Origin: Talinum fruticosum
Taxonomy: Eukaryota > Streptophyta > Magnoliopsida > Caryophyllales > Talinaceae
Reading direction: 5' to 3'
Assembly (NCBI GenBank): GCA_021018815.1
Contig: JAITYX010000160.1
Coordinates: 124,001-188,000, forward strand
DNA length: 64,000 nucleotides
The translations under genes and the position numbers were made by a program. The notes beneath the pieces are model-generated. The model did not search any database, had not been told where the DNA came from, and saw only the letters and a program-made list of their open reading frames with translations. This document shows positions 9,232 through 19,459 of the stretch, one piece after another. Numbering within the stretch: the first letter of the stretch is position 1; every line of letters starts with the position of its first letter.

Positions 9232-10314
9232 ATGAACGTCAGCTTGTTTTTGACAAGGTATTTGAGCGGATATCAAAATGCAAAAGAAGAGCAGCGTGAA
9301 AATGTTTTTCACACAAGAGGAACCGTGCATAGCAAGGTGTGCTCCATCATCATTGACAGTGGTTGTAGCACGAATGTAGTTTCCACAACCATGGTGGAAA
9401 AGCTTGGACTTCTTGTGTCACCCCATCCTCATCCTTACGACCTTCAATGGGTTCATCAAGGTGAAACACTCCAAGTCAATTCTAGATGCCTTGTGTCATT
9501 TAGTATTGGCAAAAATTATTATGATGAGATATGGTGTGATATCATTCCCATAGATGCTTGTCATTTGTTGCTAGGGAGACCTTGGCTCTTTGATAGGAGA
9601 GTCATGCATGATGGATTTTTGAACACCTATACTTTCACTAAAAATGGCAAGAGGATCACATTGGTCCCATTGTCACCGAGCCAAATCCCTCAAGCAAAAC
9701 CAAATGACTCCACCCCAACCATTCCCATCCAAACTCATGGAGAAAATGTTCTCAAAGCAACACAACATGATTTTCGTGCAGCCCATGAGTCGATTGCCCA
9801 CGTCCTTCCAAATGAAACTCCTCCTAGTTCTCCACCACAAAGAACCCTACACCATCTTGCCAATCCCATTCCAAGGGTCATCCATCCTAACCCACCAGCC
9901 TATGGAGTGGATCCTAAGAGTGTTCAAATGAACCAAAGACAAATTGGTGAACCGTTGGCTAAAGGCCTAGGAGAGAAAGAGGAAAGTCAATGTGAGGAGC
10001 TTACTTTCTTGGTGCTAAGGAAGGATGTCTTCCTTCCTAAGGACACTTGGTGTTGGAGCCCTAATCTTGGTACAACCATGAGCCTTTCAAATGAGCATCC
10101 CTTATGGCCGAACATGGTAAACAAAACTCTAGGCAATGTGAAGGAATATGTGGAGCCTATCCTTTTGGTACCAAAGGAAGATGACTTCCTTACCAAAAGC
10201 ACATGGGGTTGCATATTTTATCATGGAGCTTTAGCTGGCCAAGATCATTTTTGCCCCATCATGAGCATGCTAGAAGAGAAAGGAGAAAGATCGTACATGG
10301 AGTCATTTTTTTAA
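9232..10314 (+). CDS. Gag-deleted protease protein of non-autonomous LTR-A element
   Basis: The 360-codon frame starts at ATG 9232, at the same place in the leader as the gag ATG at 62257. After about 25 residues gag jumps to the PR region (EEQRENVFHTRGTVHSKVC), so the capsid and zinc knuckle are deleted. The retroviral-type aspartic protease core is present: CSIIIDSGCSTNVVS with the DSG catalytic triplet, then QWVHQGETLQVNSR and DACHLLLGRPWLFDRRVM. After it come a Pro/Ser linker and scrambled relics of RT (LLVPKEDDFL) and of the integrase zinc region (GALAGQDHFCPIMSMLEE). Protease activity is plausible; the protein cannot reverse transcribe. Confidence 0.8.
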   Translation: MNVSLFLTRYLSGYQNAKEEQRENVFHTRGTVHSKVCSIIIDSGCSTNVVSTTMVEKLGLLVSPHPHPYDLQWVHQGETLQVNSRCLVSFSIGKNYYDEIWCDIIPIDACHLLLGRPWLFDRRVMHDGFLNTYTFTKNGKRITLVPLSPSQIPQAKPNDSTPTIPIQTHGENVLKATQHDFRAAHESIAHVLPNETPPSSPPQRTLHHLANPIPRVIHPNPPAYGVDPKSVQMNQRQIGEPLAKGLGEKEESQCEELTFLVLRKDVFLPKDTWCWSPNLGTTMSLSNEHPLWPNMVNKTLGNVKEYVEPILLVPKEDDFLTKSTWGCIFYHGALAGQDHFCPIMSMLEEKGERSYMESFF

Positions 10315-11085
10315 TGCCAAGGAAGGACGATTTTCTCCTTGCGGACACTCGGTTTTGGAGCTCACATGAAGGCGTACGAGAGCTGCCTAACCGAGGAGTG
10401 CACCATGAGGGTATGGTTGAATATGTTAGCATAATTGTGACAATGCTAGAAGAGCAACCCTTATTGCAAAACAAAGAGGATGTTCAAGTCATCTTCAAGA
10501 AATTGGTGGTTGTGCACTTTAAAGACATTGTGGTGCATAACAAAAGGGAAGAGGAGCCTTTCAACCAATTCATAATGAGCTGTCCACAAAAGAGCACACA
10601 AGCCTGCTCTCCACCGAAACTCCATGATCCAAATCTGTCCACATACCACCACCAGCAAAGCCTACCCATAGTTCACTTAAACCCCTTCCTCACTCCTCCA
10701 TTTAAACCACCCTTACTCACAACCGAATGCTTCAACTCCAAAACGCAAAGCCCTTCTCCCACAATGATCCATTGCTTGTGCGTGAGGAACCTCTCCTCAA
10801 GGACAAGCTACAAGAGTTGAAGCCTAGCCAACAATACTTCCGATTGCTCCCACTACAAAATTTCCACCCCCTCGCCCCCACTCCACCAGCCAAAGTTATC
10901 CTTGACCCTCCACACAAAATGCCCTCTCAATTACCACCACCAATCATCTCTCATCCTCAAAGAAAACCTCCACAAGAAGCATTTTTACCAGCTGGACAGA
11001 TTGTGACTTGGAACCTAAATTTTTGATGCCAAGTAAGGTTGACTTCCTTTTTGAGAGCACACGGTTATGGAGTCCTCATTGTGGA
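10009..11085 (+). repeat. Four diverged copies of an LxPKxDxFL..T..W motif
   Basis: Near 10009 (FLVLRKDVFLPKDTWCWSP), 10167 (LLVPKEDDFLTKSTWGC), 10308 (LMPRKDDFLLADTRFWSSH) and 11022 (LMPSKVDFLFESTRLWSPH) the same motif recurs in open frame. The motif resembles the RT entry motif LLVPKKDGS. It looks like an internal duplication series built from RT-derived sequence; I know no described domain with this repeat. Confidence 0.6.
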
Positions 11086-11319
11086 GTACTTGGATTGTTT
11101 TTGCCAAGGGGTTTGATCAAGTCTACCATCATACCATGAGCATACTCATGGAGCATTCATTCTCGCTGACTGCCCCGCACTTTTCTCCACCAACAACCGG
11201 TTGTGCACACACAAAAGGGTCCTTTCATCCTCAACCCCATCCCAAACTCCAATATGCTACATATTTCCCACACTTGGGAAATAAATTTTGTGCGAATTTG
11301 AGGGCAAATTCTTCCCTAC
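10315..11319 (+). pseudogene. Degenerate pol-derived interior of the LTR-A element
   Basis: Past the stop at 10312 the relics continue: VVVHFKDIVVHNKREEEPFNQF near 10504 is a decayed copy of [23 protein letters not shown] with the DD pair gone. A Pro-rich stretch follows (10590-10980). It carries PFSHNDPLLVREEPLLKDK near 10745, which matches SFSHNDLLFVFKEPFLKDK after the protease of the element at 60876. The last part before the PPT again has an integrase-like YHHTMSILMEHSF. No intact enzyme domain remains. Confidence 0.65.
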
Positions 11320-11329
11320 AAGGGGAGAA
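11320..11329 (+). other. Polypurine tract
   Basis: AAGGGGAGAA directly abuts the 3' LTR start TGATGG. The same tract precedes most LTR starts in the window and is the plus-strand primer site. Confidence 0.9.
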
Positions 11330-12344
11330 TGATGGAAAGTGACCGGCCTTGTGATTTGAGCTGAATAAATGTTCATTCTGAAAAGTCATGTGTGCTTAAA
11401 GTTCAACCGGAAGAGCTTGACTATTCTATGAACAACCAGGAGATGCTTAAGGTTTAGTCGCTTGGTGCAAACCGAGCGCGGAGGCTAAAAGGCCGAGATG
11501 ATCTTATGTGCATAAATAAGTGTTTAAAGAAGATTAGTCAAGAAGAGCTTATCCAGCCATGCCTAAAATCTTCCTTGTTAAAGCTATGTTAAGTTCGGCC
11601 ATGTCTAGACGTGTGGAGATGTTTCAAGTGTTACATTTTATTTCCCTTGCATATAAATCAAGGCGGACCAAGGGACCAAGGCTTAAGATCATGTGCATAA
11701 TAGAAGACCAAGAGTAGCCTAAATGAAGAGCATTCTAGAACCACTAACTATAGTGGAGGAAGGTGGTTACTAGATGCTTGCCCAAGGGAAATCAAACAAT
11801 GGCCACATGTTCCCTATCAAACAATACTTGGCTAGAAATTCTTCAAGCTTAACTTGGAGAGGAGGAAAGCATCTAATTAGTTAGCATTTTTGTTTTGCTT
11901 TATTTTTCATATTTTTCAGCTTGGATTCGGTTATGTAAATGCTCATATGAAGCATTATATATTCAGCACCTATGACCATTGTAACACAACCTTGATGAAT
12001 ATATGAATTTGAGCTTTGCTCTTGAGATGGATTTCTCAACCTTTTGAATCCTCAAAGCTGTATCCGTGCTTGGCCTCACGGTGGTGTCCTTTGAGTCACT
12101 TAAGTCCCGGTGGTGTTTCTGTATCCGGATCGCTTAGGTGCGCCCCTTGATTCACTCGGTGGTGTTTACGTATCCGAGCTTGAGTCAAGGTACTATCCAG
12201 CGACTTTGCCATTCCATATCTCACAATCTACCCAGCCATTTCACTCCAAATTTTAACCACAATCCTTCCAGCAAGTCTACTTCCATCCCTCCAATTTTCA
12301 GCTCCATCCAAGAACCCCTCCGTCCTCCACATCAAAACCAAAAA
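11330..12344 (+). repeat. 3' LTR-A, chimeric and truncated
   Basis: The first about 700 bases match the 5' LTR at 7846 almost base for base. From about 12030, at the start of the stem-loop module, the sequence instead resembles the LTR type of 5437-6718 (for example CTCACAATCTACCCAGCC). The LTR is cut at 12344, where the right inverted-repeat arm begins. Its H1 stem is CCGTG/CACGG, another covarying variant. Confidence 0.85.
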
Positions 12345-13626
12345 TGATGTGTAGTGGCGGAAGCAAAGAAAATGGAAAGAAAACCGCAAGGTACACAACC
12401 GGGCAGAATGCAGCCTGACTGCGCAGTCTTGGGAGATCAGGTGAAAAGTGGGGCAACAGTGCTTGGTCTTGGCTGAAATTTGGTGGGGAGGTAGGTAACT
12501 GGTAAATGAAGATCGTGACCAAGTTTCGTTGAATTTGGGTAAGGGGAACTCCCTGAACAGATAGCCTGAAGTTGATGTAACCGGCTGGCTGTACAGACAG
12601 ACACCCTTTGTTTGGTTTCGTGTGGAGGATGGAAATGTTCTTGGATGGAGCTGAAAATTGGAGGAATGGAAGTAGATGGACAGGAAGGATTGTGGTTAAA
12701 ATTTGGAATGAAATGGCTGGGTAGATTGTGAGATATGAATTGGTAAAGTGAGGGGATAAAACCAAGGTCCTAGCTCGGATACGTAAACACCACCGAGTAA
12801 GAACCGAGGGGCACCTTCAATCTGTCCGGATACAGAAACACCACCGGGAGATTGGAAGGACTCACAGGACACCACCTAGCTGCCACACTAGGATACAGCA
12901 ATGAGAATTCCAAAGGATGAGCAAATCCAGCTCGAGTATAAACTCATATATTTCATCAAAAAGTTGCATTACAATGAAGCACATGAGCTGATTATATAAT
13001 GCCTAGCTATGGCATTTTACATAACCGAATGCAAGCTGAAAGTGTAACAGAATTCAAGCTGAAAATAATGCAAAAACAAAATGCTAACTAACAATATTCC
13101 TTTCCCTTTCTCCAAGCCAAGCTAAGGTGAATTCTAGCCAAGTATTCCAAAATTGGGAACATGTGGCTAAGGCTTGTTTTCCCCTTCTCCAAGCTCTTTG
13201 ATTCTTGATGCTTCTAGAATGCTTAGTCATCATCTTCTTTTGTAGCTCATCATTCGGCTAAAGCATCCTCATGGACCGACCATGATTTAAGCATCAACTT
13301 ATTTATGTACCACGAGCATAACATAGCAACATTCCCGGCCTTGATTAGAACAAACCTTCTTGCTTGACCATGGAGATTTTAGGTGGCTACTCTCACTAAT
13401 CTTCTCAACTAAATTGGTAATCAATTATTTATAAACAAAATCATAAGAGCTTAATGACTTTGAGAACCATCATCCTCCGGAATCCACTAACATCAAGCGC
13501 TTGTATTTTGAGCCCTTCCCCTTGATCATGGAGTAAGCAAACATTTCCGGCTGAACACTAAACATACAAAGCTTCACAACATGAATAATATTCAGCTCAA
13601 AACAGAAGGTTGCCCACTCTCCATCA
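12345..13626 (-). repeat. LTR-A, mirror of 5437-6718
   Basis: 1282 bp, running from TGATGGAGAGTGGGC (13626) to CACTACACATCA (12345) on the minus strand; it is the same length as its left-arm partner. The last bases of the spacer before it, read from the LTR outward, are TTTTTGGT, the same as the bases that normally join LTR-A to its PBS. Confidence 0.9.
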
Positions 13627-14408
13627 CCTTGGGGCACCTCTTCCCTTGCCGGATACAGAAACACCACCAGAAGGTTAGAAGACTCAATAGGACACCACCA
13701 AGCAGCCACGCTCGGATACAGCAATTGAGATTTTAGGAGAAACGAGCAATCCAGCTCAAGGCATTCATTTAATCATCAAAGGGTGATCATTACACGATGT
13801 ATGTATGCTGAATTTATAATGCCTTAAAATGGCATTTTACAAAGCTGAAAATTAAAACAAAAACCATAAAGATTATTTCCTCTCCTCCAAGTTAAGCTAG
13901 GATGAATTCTAGCCAAGCATTTGATGGTTAGGGAACATGTGGCCACGGTTGCTTTCCCCTTTGGCAAGCTTCTAACAACCCATCTTCCATAATGGTGAGT
14001 GCTTCTAGAATCCTCCTCATTTAGGCTTCATTTGATGGTCCCTTTAAGCGCTTAAGCATAAGCCTTTTCGGACCCCTGGACCGACCCTTAATTATTTATG
14101 TTCCATGATCATCAAAATGGTATTACTTGTAGCACCTCACGGTTTGACATGACTAGAATCATCTTGCTTAAACATGGAGAAAGTTAAGTGCCTATGGTGC
14201 TCTTCTTGATTAACTCCTTAGATAGTCATTTATTTATGAACAATATCATAAGAAATTGACATTCTTGTCGTCTCAACATCCGGGATCAATTTGCACCATG
14301 TTAGTGATGATGAGAATTTCAAGTATTTCCGGTTGATCTTTAAGCATACATGGCTCCTTAAGATGGACATCTTTCAGCTCAAAATGTAGGGCTGGCCACT
14401 TTCCATCA
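13627..14408 (-). repeat. LTR-A fragment, mirror of 4655-5436
   Basis: It starts at 14408 on the minus strand (TGATGGAAAGTGGCC) and is cut by the neighbouring LTR start. Its module loop reads TTTCTGTATCC where the left arm has TTTACGTATCC, one of the CTG-site differences. Confidence 0.8.
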
Positions 14409-15140
14409 GGTATTGCCTCTTATTTTCGGTTAAGGAAGATATGCCTTGCTTGGGCATAAAACCGATTGTTCACCATAGGATCCTAGCAAGTGATCTCCAT
14501 GGGATTCTTCAAGTTGAGATAAGCATGACCAATGAAGCCGGGGATCATAGGGTTGTTCATGTTGCTTCTTCCCTTCGGCCAGATTACAATGCTCTCCAAG
14601 CAAATCTACAACTTGATTAACTCTCAAGAGCCATACATGCTCAAGGTTACAACCTTTTGATGGGAAGAATTGGCACCAAGTACTTTCGGACAGCAAGTAA
14701 TACCAAGTGTTCTCTCCATGATTAGGCTCAAATTTATGCACCTTGGAAAGCTTGCTTTTGGCCAGAATAGTATCAAGCATGCGGTATGGGATTTTTGTGA
14801 CAAAATGATCAACTCGTTGGCATGTAAAGTACCTCCAGGCATGACACCTTTTGTGAGAAGGAGTTGGGATTTTTGTGGGAGAAATACGGGCTGGACAGAA
14901 TGTGAACACGGCTGGAACATGGGCTGGGCAGATTGTGTTTTTTGTGGGTGAAAAGGATTTTTGGTTTTGGCTTTTGGTTTGTAGAGTAGGGTAAAAGTGG
15001 GAGGGTTTAAGGACAATTTGTAGGCATTTTTGGGAGAGGTATGAGAGTCTCCATCATGGGCTAATCTCTTGTCAAACAATAATGGCAATTCCCAAAAAGC
15101 AAAACAAATGCTCACAAGCATAGCAACATTCCACATTTCA
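14409..15140 (-). pseudogene. Non-autonomous ORF2 fragment, mirror of 3925-4654
   Basis: It has the same 57-codon deletion and the same start EMWNVAMLVSICFAFWELPL. In this arm the C-terminal frame differs slightly: HEQPYDPRLHWSCLSQLEES is read through as in the 53.6 kb copy, where the left arm is frameshifted. The ORF runs to CPSKAYLP at about 14430. Confidence 0.75.
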
Positions 15141-15698
15141 ATAATAAGGCCTAAATGAGAGATTACAAGATCAATGGCCTAAAATGTATTAGCCCCTTGT
15201 CCAAGCCAACTTGGGAACATGTGGCTAGAATGAGAGTTAATTCTAGCCAAGTATTTTCCTTCCCCTTGTGCAAAAAAGCTTGTCATAGGTCCAACACATG
15301 CTTCTCTCCACTAATGTTAGTGGTTAGGAATTCTTCTTGATTCTTCTTTGACGCTGGCCATGCACGTTCCTCATATGAATAATTCGAACAAGGTCTTTTT
15401 GGTAAAAGACATCAATCGGCAAGATTGCTTTTTAACATACCCGGTTTAGGTTTTGGCCATTTCGGACCGACTTTGTAGCTCATCTTTCCTTAGCCTCCAA
15501 GCATAAATTATTTATGTACTAATTGTCATTAAAAGACAATTTTCATGGCCCTTGACAATCTCTTCCAACCTTGGCTCGGTTTGCACTTTTGGACTAGCAT
15601 AGGAGTTTTGATGTAAAATTGATCTTGACTCCTTTTATGCCTTAGTTTGAGAAACCCCTTGACTTTTGGAAATTAAGTATGGATAGAAATATCCATCA
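15141..15698 (-). repeat. LTR-C 5' part, mirror of 3367-3924
   Basis: Starts at 15698 on the minus strand with TGATGGATATTTCTATCC and is truncated as in the left arm. Confidence 0.75.
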
Positions 15699-15906
15699 TT
15701 ACCTTTGATTTAGGCAAGCTAAATGTAGATGAGGTTTGGTGTGTTATAGTGGATGTATGTCTATGGACTTTGGGGTACCCTTGGTGGTATGATAGGAAGG
15801 ATTCTCATGATGATTATTTGGGCAATTATACCTCCACCCCAAGTTGGAAGGAGCCTTGAGAACCCCTTGACTCTTGGACGTTTGACTTGGATAGAAATAT
15901 CCATCA
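15699..15906 (-). repeat. LTR-C start fragment, mirror of 3159-3366
   Basis: Starts at 15906 on the minus strand and is interrupted by the second LTR-C start; same length as in the left arm. Confidence 0.65.
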
Positions 15907-16374
15907 CTTCACGCCTTGGGCCGAGACTATGTAGCCAAGAAAGGTTACTGCTGAAGTGAAGAAGGTACACTTTAGAAAGTTACCATATAGCTTCTCTTTT
16001 TCCAACAACTCACGAACTTGTGTAAGGTGATTTAGATGCTCTTCTTCACTCTTGCTATACACCAAGATATCATCAAAATATACCACCACGAACTTGCCAA
16101 GAAAAGGCTTAAACACTTGGTTCCTAAGCCTCATGAAAGTGCTAGGGGCATTTGACAACCCGAATGGCATTACAAGCCACTCATACAATGCTCCCTTGGT
16201 ATTGAATGCGGTTTTCCACTCATCTCCTTCACAGATTCCGATATGATAATACCTACTCCTCAAGTCCAGCTTTGAAAACACTTGTGACCCATGGAGCTCA
16301 TCAAGCATATCCTCAAGTCTAGGGATTGGATGCCTATACTTGATGGTTATTTTGTTTATAGCTCGGCTATCCAT
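15907..16374 (-). pseudogene. RT fragment, mirror of 2690-3158
   Basis: The 156-residue translation is identical to the left-arm copy, including [12 protein letters not shown]. That identity between two non-functional fragments argues for a recent duplication or for gene conversion between the arms. Confidence 0.9.
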
Positions 16375-16530
16375 CCAAGAAGCCCTCTACCAAATTTCAG
16401 CTCAAAACTCCACCATTTTCCCCCTCATTTATCTCGTTCTCCCAAGACTGCACCTGCAGACCACCATTCTGCCCGGTAGCCTCCTTTGTGGTTTTATTTA
16501 TCATTTTGTTTTTCCCCTCACTATACATCA
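16375..16530 (+). repeat. Inverted LTR-end plug, mirror of 2536-2689
   Basis: Ends CCTCACTATACATCA at 16530. One extra base (TTATCTCGTTCTCCC against TTATCTGTTCTCCC read from the left arm) falls at a CTG site. Confidence 0.8.
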
Positions 16531-16770
16531 CCAACCTCTCAAAGTCACGAGTGTACTCCTCCACACTCATACTCCCTTGTTGTAGGTTATGGAGTTGAGA
16601 ATAACTATCTTGAATGTAGCTTGGGGGCAAGAAACGAGCCTTGAGTTTTGATCTCATTTTCTCCCAACTTCTAATCTTGGACTTCCTTTCTCTCACTCGT
16701 TTGTGCACCAAGTTTTCCCACCATGTTGAGCCAAAACCTATAAGCTTGAGGGCAACAAGCTTAACTTTGT
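16531..16770 (-). pseudogene. gag capsid fragment, mirror of 2296-2535
   Basis: Same Gag motifs (GFGSTWWENLVH, GSMSVEEYTRDFERL) on the minus strand, flanked by the same LTR-end plug and solo LTR. Confidence 0.85.
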
Positions 16771-18064
16771 TGATGTATAATGAGGGGAAAAACAAAAAGA
16801 TGGAGAAAATCGTAAGGAAGGCTACTTGGCAGATTGGTGGACTGCTGGAGTGATCTTGGGAGAATGGGGAAAAGAGGATTGAAATGGACGAAATTTGGTA
16901 GGCAGCTTCTTAGACGATCCAAGAAGAACTGGTAAAAATTAGGGAATTTTACGTGGACGGGATCACCTTGATCCGGAGGCTGAAATTCAGAACTACCTGG
17001 ACTGGCCGCCCGAATGAGACTCTCCGTATGGATCAAAGGAGGGGATCGGAGGAGTTCTTGGATGGAGCTGGTTTTGGGGGGTAACTAGACACGTTGGAAT
17101 GAAGGTGGGCGAAATTTGGGGAGAAGTTGATGAGTGAGCTGTGAGATATGAAATTCTGAAAAACAAAGTAACCAATAGGCTAAGTTCTTCAAGGATACAG
17201 CGAACACCACCTTGTCAAACTTAGGGCACCTTTAATCTAACCAAATACAGCGAACACTACTAGCTAGATTAGAGGACTCAAAAGATCACCACCAAGTTGC
17301 TAAACTTAGATACAACATTTGAGGATTTAAAAGGGGCCGAGCAATCCAGCTCAAAGTTCATTTAATATTCATCAAAGTTGTGTTGTACATGCTCGGTTAC
17401 AAAGATATTTATAATGCATCAAAATAAAGCACTTAACAAAGCTAAAAGCAAAATCAAAAATCCAAAAATGAGCTTTCCCTTTTCTAAGCCGGAGGAGTAT
17501 GTGTTGGATGATTTTCGGCCAAGTATTGGGGTGGTTTGGGAACATGTGGCCGAGAAGCAGTAGTGATTTCCAGCCAAGTTTTCCTTGCCCTTGTGCAAGC
17601 TACTCTCTTATTGGTTAATCACATTCTTCCTTCCACCCAAGGTAGTACTCAAAGATGCTCATATTTCTTCTCTTTTGTTGCTTCATTTTTAGTTAAGGCT
17701 TCATTGCACGGAATTATGGACCGCCGTTTTAATCCCTTACTTATGTACCGAATAACATAAAACATGACTTAAAATGCTCGGATGTCATATTGCACCAAGT
17801 GAACTAGAATGGAGATTTTAGGTGTCCAACTTGGTTCTTCTCGTATTAGCGCTAGTAACTCTCTATCACGACTCCTTAAGTAACATTTATTTATGTACTA
17901 ATGGACATAGAAAGACAATATTCACAGCTCTTCAATCTCCGGTTTCAGCTTGTATCATGAGGTTATCATAGAAAATTCGAATGTCCAAAGTTGATTCCCG
18001 TACATGCTTTTCCCTTTATGATGTTTAGCCTTCAGCCCATGGCCCTTGGCAGCCCACTCTCCAT
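16771..18064 (-). mobile_element. Solo LTR in gag, mirror of 998-2295
   Basis: Runs from 18064 (ATGGAGAGTGGG) to 16771 (ATTATACATCA) on the minus strand. Small differences from the left copy occur at 16950, 17000 and 17560. Confidence 0.85.
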
Positions 18065-18430
18065 TTCTTCTCCTTGGGCACTTCTTTATAGTCAAATATT
18101 CTTTCCACGGTTCTTAGCCAATCTAAGAACTCATCCAGGTTTAGGCGCCCCTTTAAACTCGGGATGTCCACTTTGAAGTCATGGGAATGATGTTTTGCAC
18201 GTCTAGAGCCCCACCTTGACCTCTTTTCACTAGGCTCATCCGAAGAAGCAAATGGATTGCTTTCTTCATCCTCTTCATTGGAGTTATGAATAGGCCGAGG
18301 GGAGGTGATATGCTTCTCAATTGATCACGCTTATCTCTCATGGATTGCCCAAGTTGTTTTCGGAGGTACTCATTTTCTTTCATCAACATCTCAAATCGTT
18401 CTTCCAACGTTATGCTAGCACGCTTGTTTA
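18065..18430 (-). pseudogene. gag N-terminal fragment, mirror of 638-997
   Basis: Reads ASITLEERFEMLMKENEYLR on the minus strand and is again without its start codon. Its frame upstream stays open into the leader (to 18563), but that part has no gag homology. Confidence 0.8.
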
Positions 18431-18530
18431 AGAACCGGAATTTTTGTGGGTTTCTGGCTGTTTTGTAGCTAGGGATTGGAGGGATGTGTTTAGTGGAAAT
18501 GGTAACTATTCGGGCAAGGGAACGGAACTT

Positions 18531-18541
18531 GCTCGATACCA
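18531..18541 (-). other. Primer-binding site
   Basis: TGGTATCGAGC on the minus strand, 4 bases after the LTR end at 18546; the same one-base-short variant as at 518. Confidence 0.8.
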
Positions 18542-18545
18542 AAGT

Positions 18546-19446
18546 TGATGTATAGCCAATCAAGAAACCGAGAGAGGGAGAAGGGTTGTTGTGAACGGTA
18601 AGGCAAGGGGTGGTTGATGAGTGCTAAACGAATGAACTAGTAACGATAGGACCAAGTCTCTTAAGGATACGAGACAAACCACCTTAAGAATCTTGGGGCA
18701 CCAAAAGGTTAGGACTAGATACAAATAGCACCACTAGCTAGACCTTTGGACTCAATAGAGCACCACTAAGCATGCCATGCTCAGGTATAGCAATTGAGAA
18801 TTCAAAGGGGAAGAGCATTCATTAGCTTGGTTTTCATTCAATATCAACGTTGTCTTGTACAACCGCATACATGGTGTATTTGTAATGCTCAAATTAAATC
18901 TAAGCATAATCCAAGGCTAAGAGCGTATGTACAAGATCAAAGGCCTAGATTACACTATAGCTAACCCCTTCTCCAAGTTAGATTTGGGAACATGTGGCTG
19001 GAATTGAATAGTGATTCTCGGCCAATTATTTGCTTGCCCCTTGTCCAAGCTTTATTGTGGTTGGTCCAACACATGATTCTTCCACTAGAGGTAGTGCTCT
19101 CGGATTCTCTAGATCCCTCTAAGCTAGCAATGCATTCGGCCTCCTTGGTGAATCATTTGATGAACCTTGCATGACATAAAATCATCCGAGCAGTTTTGTG
19201 CCTATAGCGTTCGGTTTGGACCTCCTCTTTGTGGATTATTTTGCTTCAACTCTTAAACATCAATTATTTATGTACCGCTTGCTTTTAAAAGACAACTCTC
19301 ATGGCTCTTCAAGCCCTAGCTCGGTTTGCGTCACTTGAACCACGATAGTGGACTTCGGTGCCCAAAGTTGATCTCCACAAATGTTTATCTCCTTTTGTAG
19401 CCTAGCTAACAGCCCTTGGTCCTTGGTAGCTTGGGAATCTCCATCA
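18546..19446 (-). repeat. LTR-B shared by two minus-strand interiors (901 bp)
   Basis: It starts TGATGGAGATTCCC at 19446 and ends CTATACATCA at 18546. Upstream of it (higher coordinates) lie a PPT and an integrase C-terminus; downstream lie a PBS and gag. It is therefore at once the 3' LTR of one interior and the 5' LTR of the next, as in a tandem product of LTR recombination. Only 18546-19059 belongs to the inverted-repeat portion visible here. Confidence 0.85.
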
Positions 19447-19456
19447 TTCTCCCCTT
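19447..19456 (-). other. Polypurine tract
   Basis: AAGGGGAGAA on the minus strand, directly before the LTR start at 19446. Confidence 0.85.
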
Positions 19457-19459
19457 GTA

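Larger units (their letters stand above)
12345..19059 (-). repeat. Right arm of the >6.7 kb inverted repeat
   Basis: Reverse complement of 1-6718, including every junction. It starts at the LTR end TGATGTGTAGTGGCGG. The sequence continues beyond 19059 with the rest of LTR-B and a pol, which cannot be compared because the left arm leaves the window. Confidence 0.95.

Noticed and set aside
7105..9330. Many 60-150 codon frames within LTRs (for example minus-strand frames with FGGNGLNSCKMKCVKFG)
   Set aside because: They recur only because the LTR recurs, lie on the strand opposite to transcription or run through the stem-loop module, and have no domain. They are shadows of LTR sequence.
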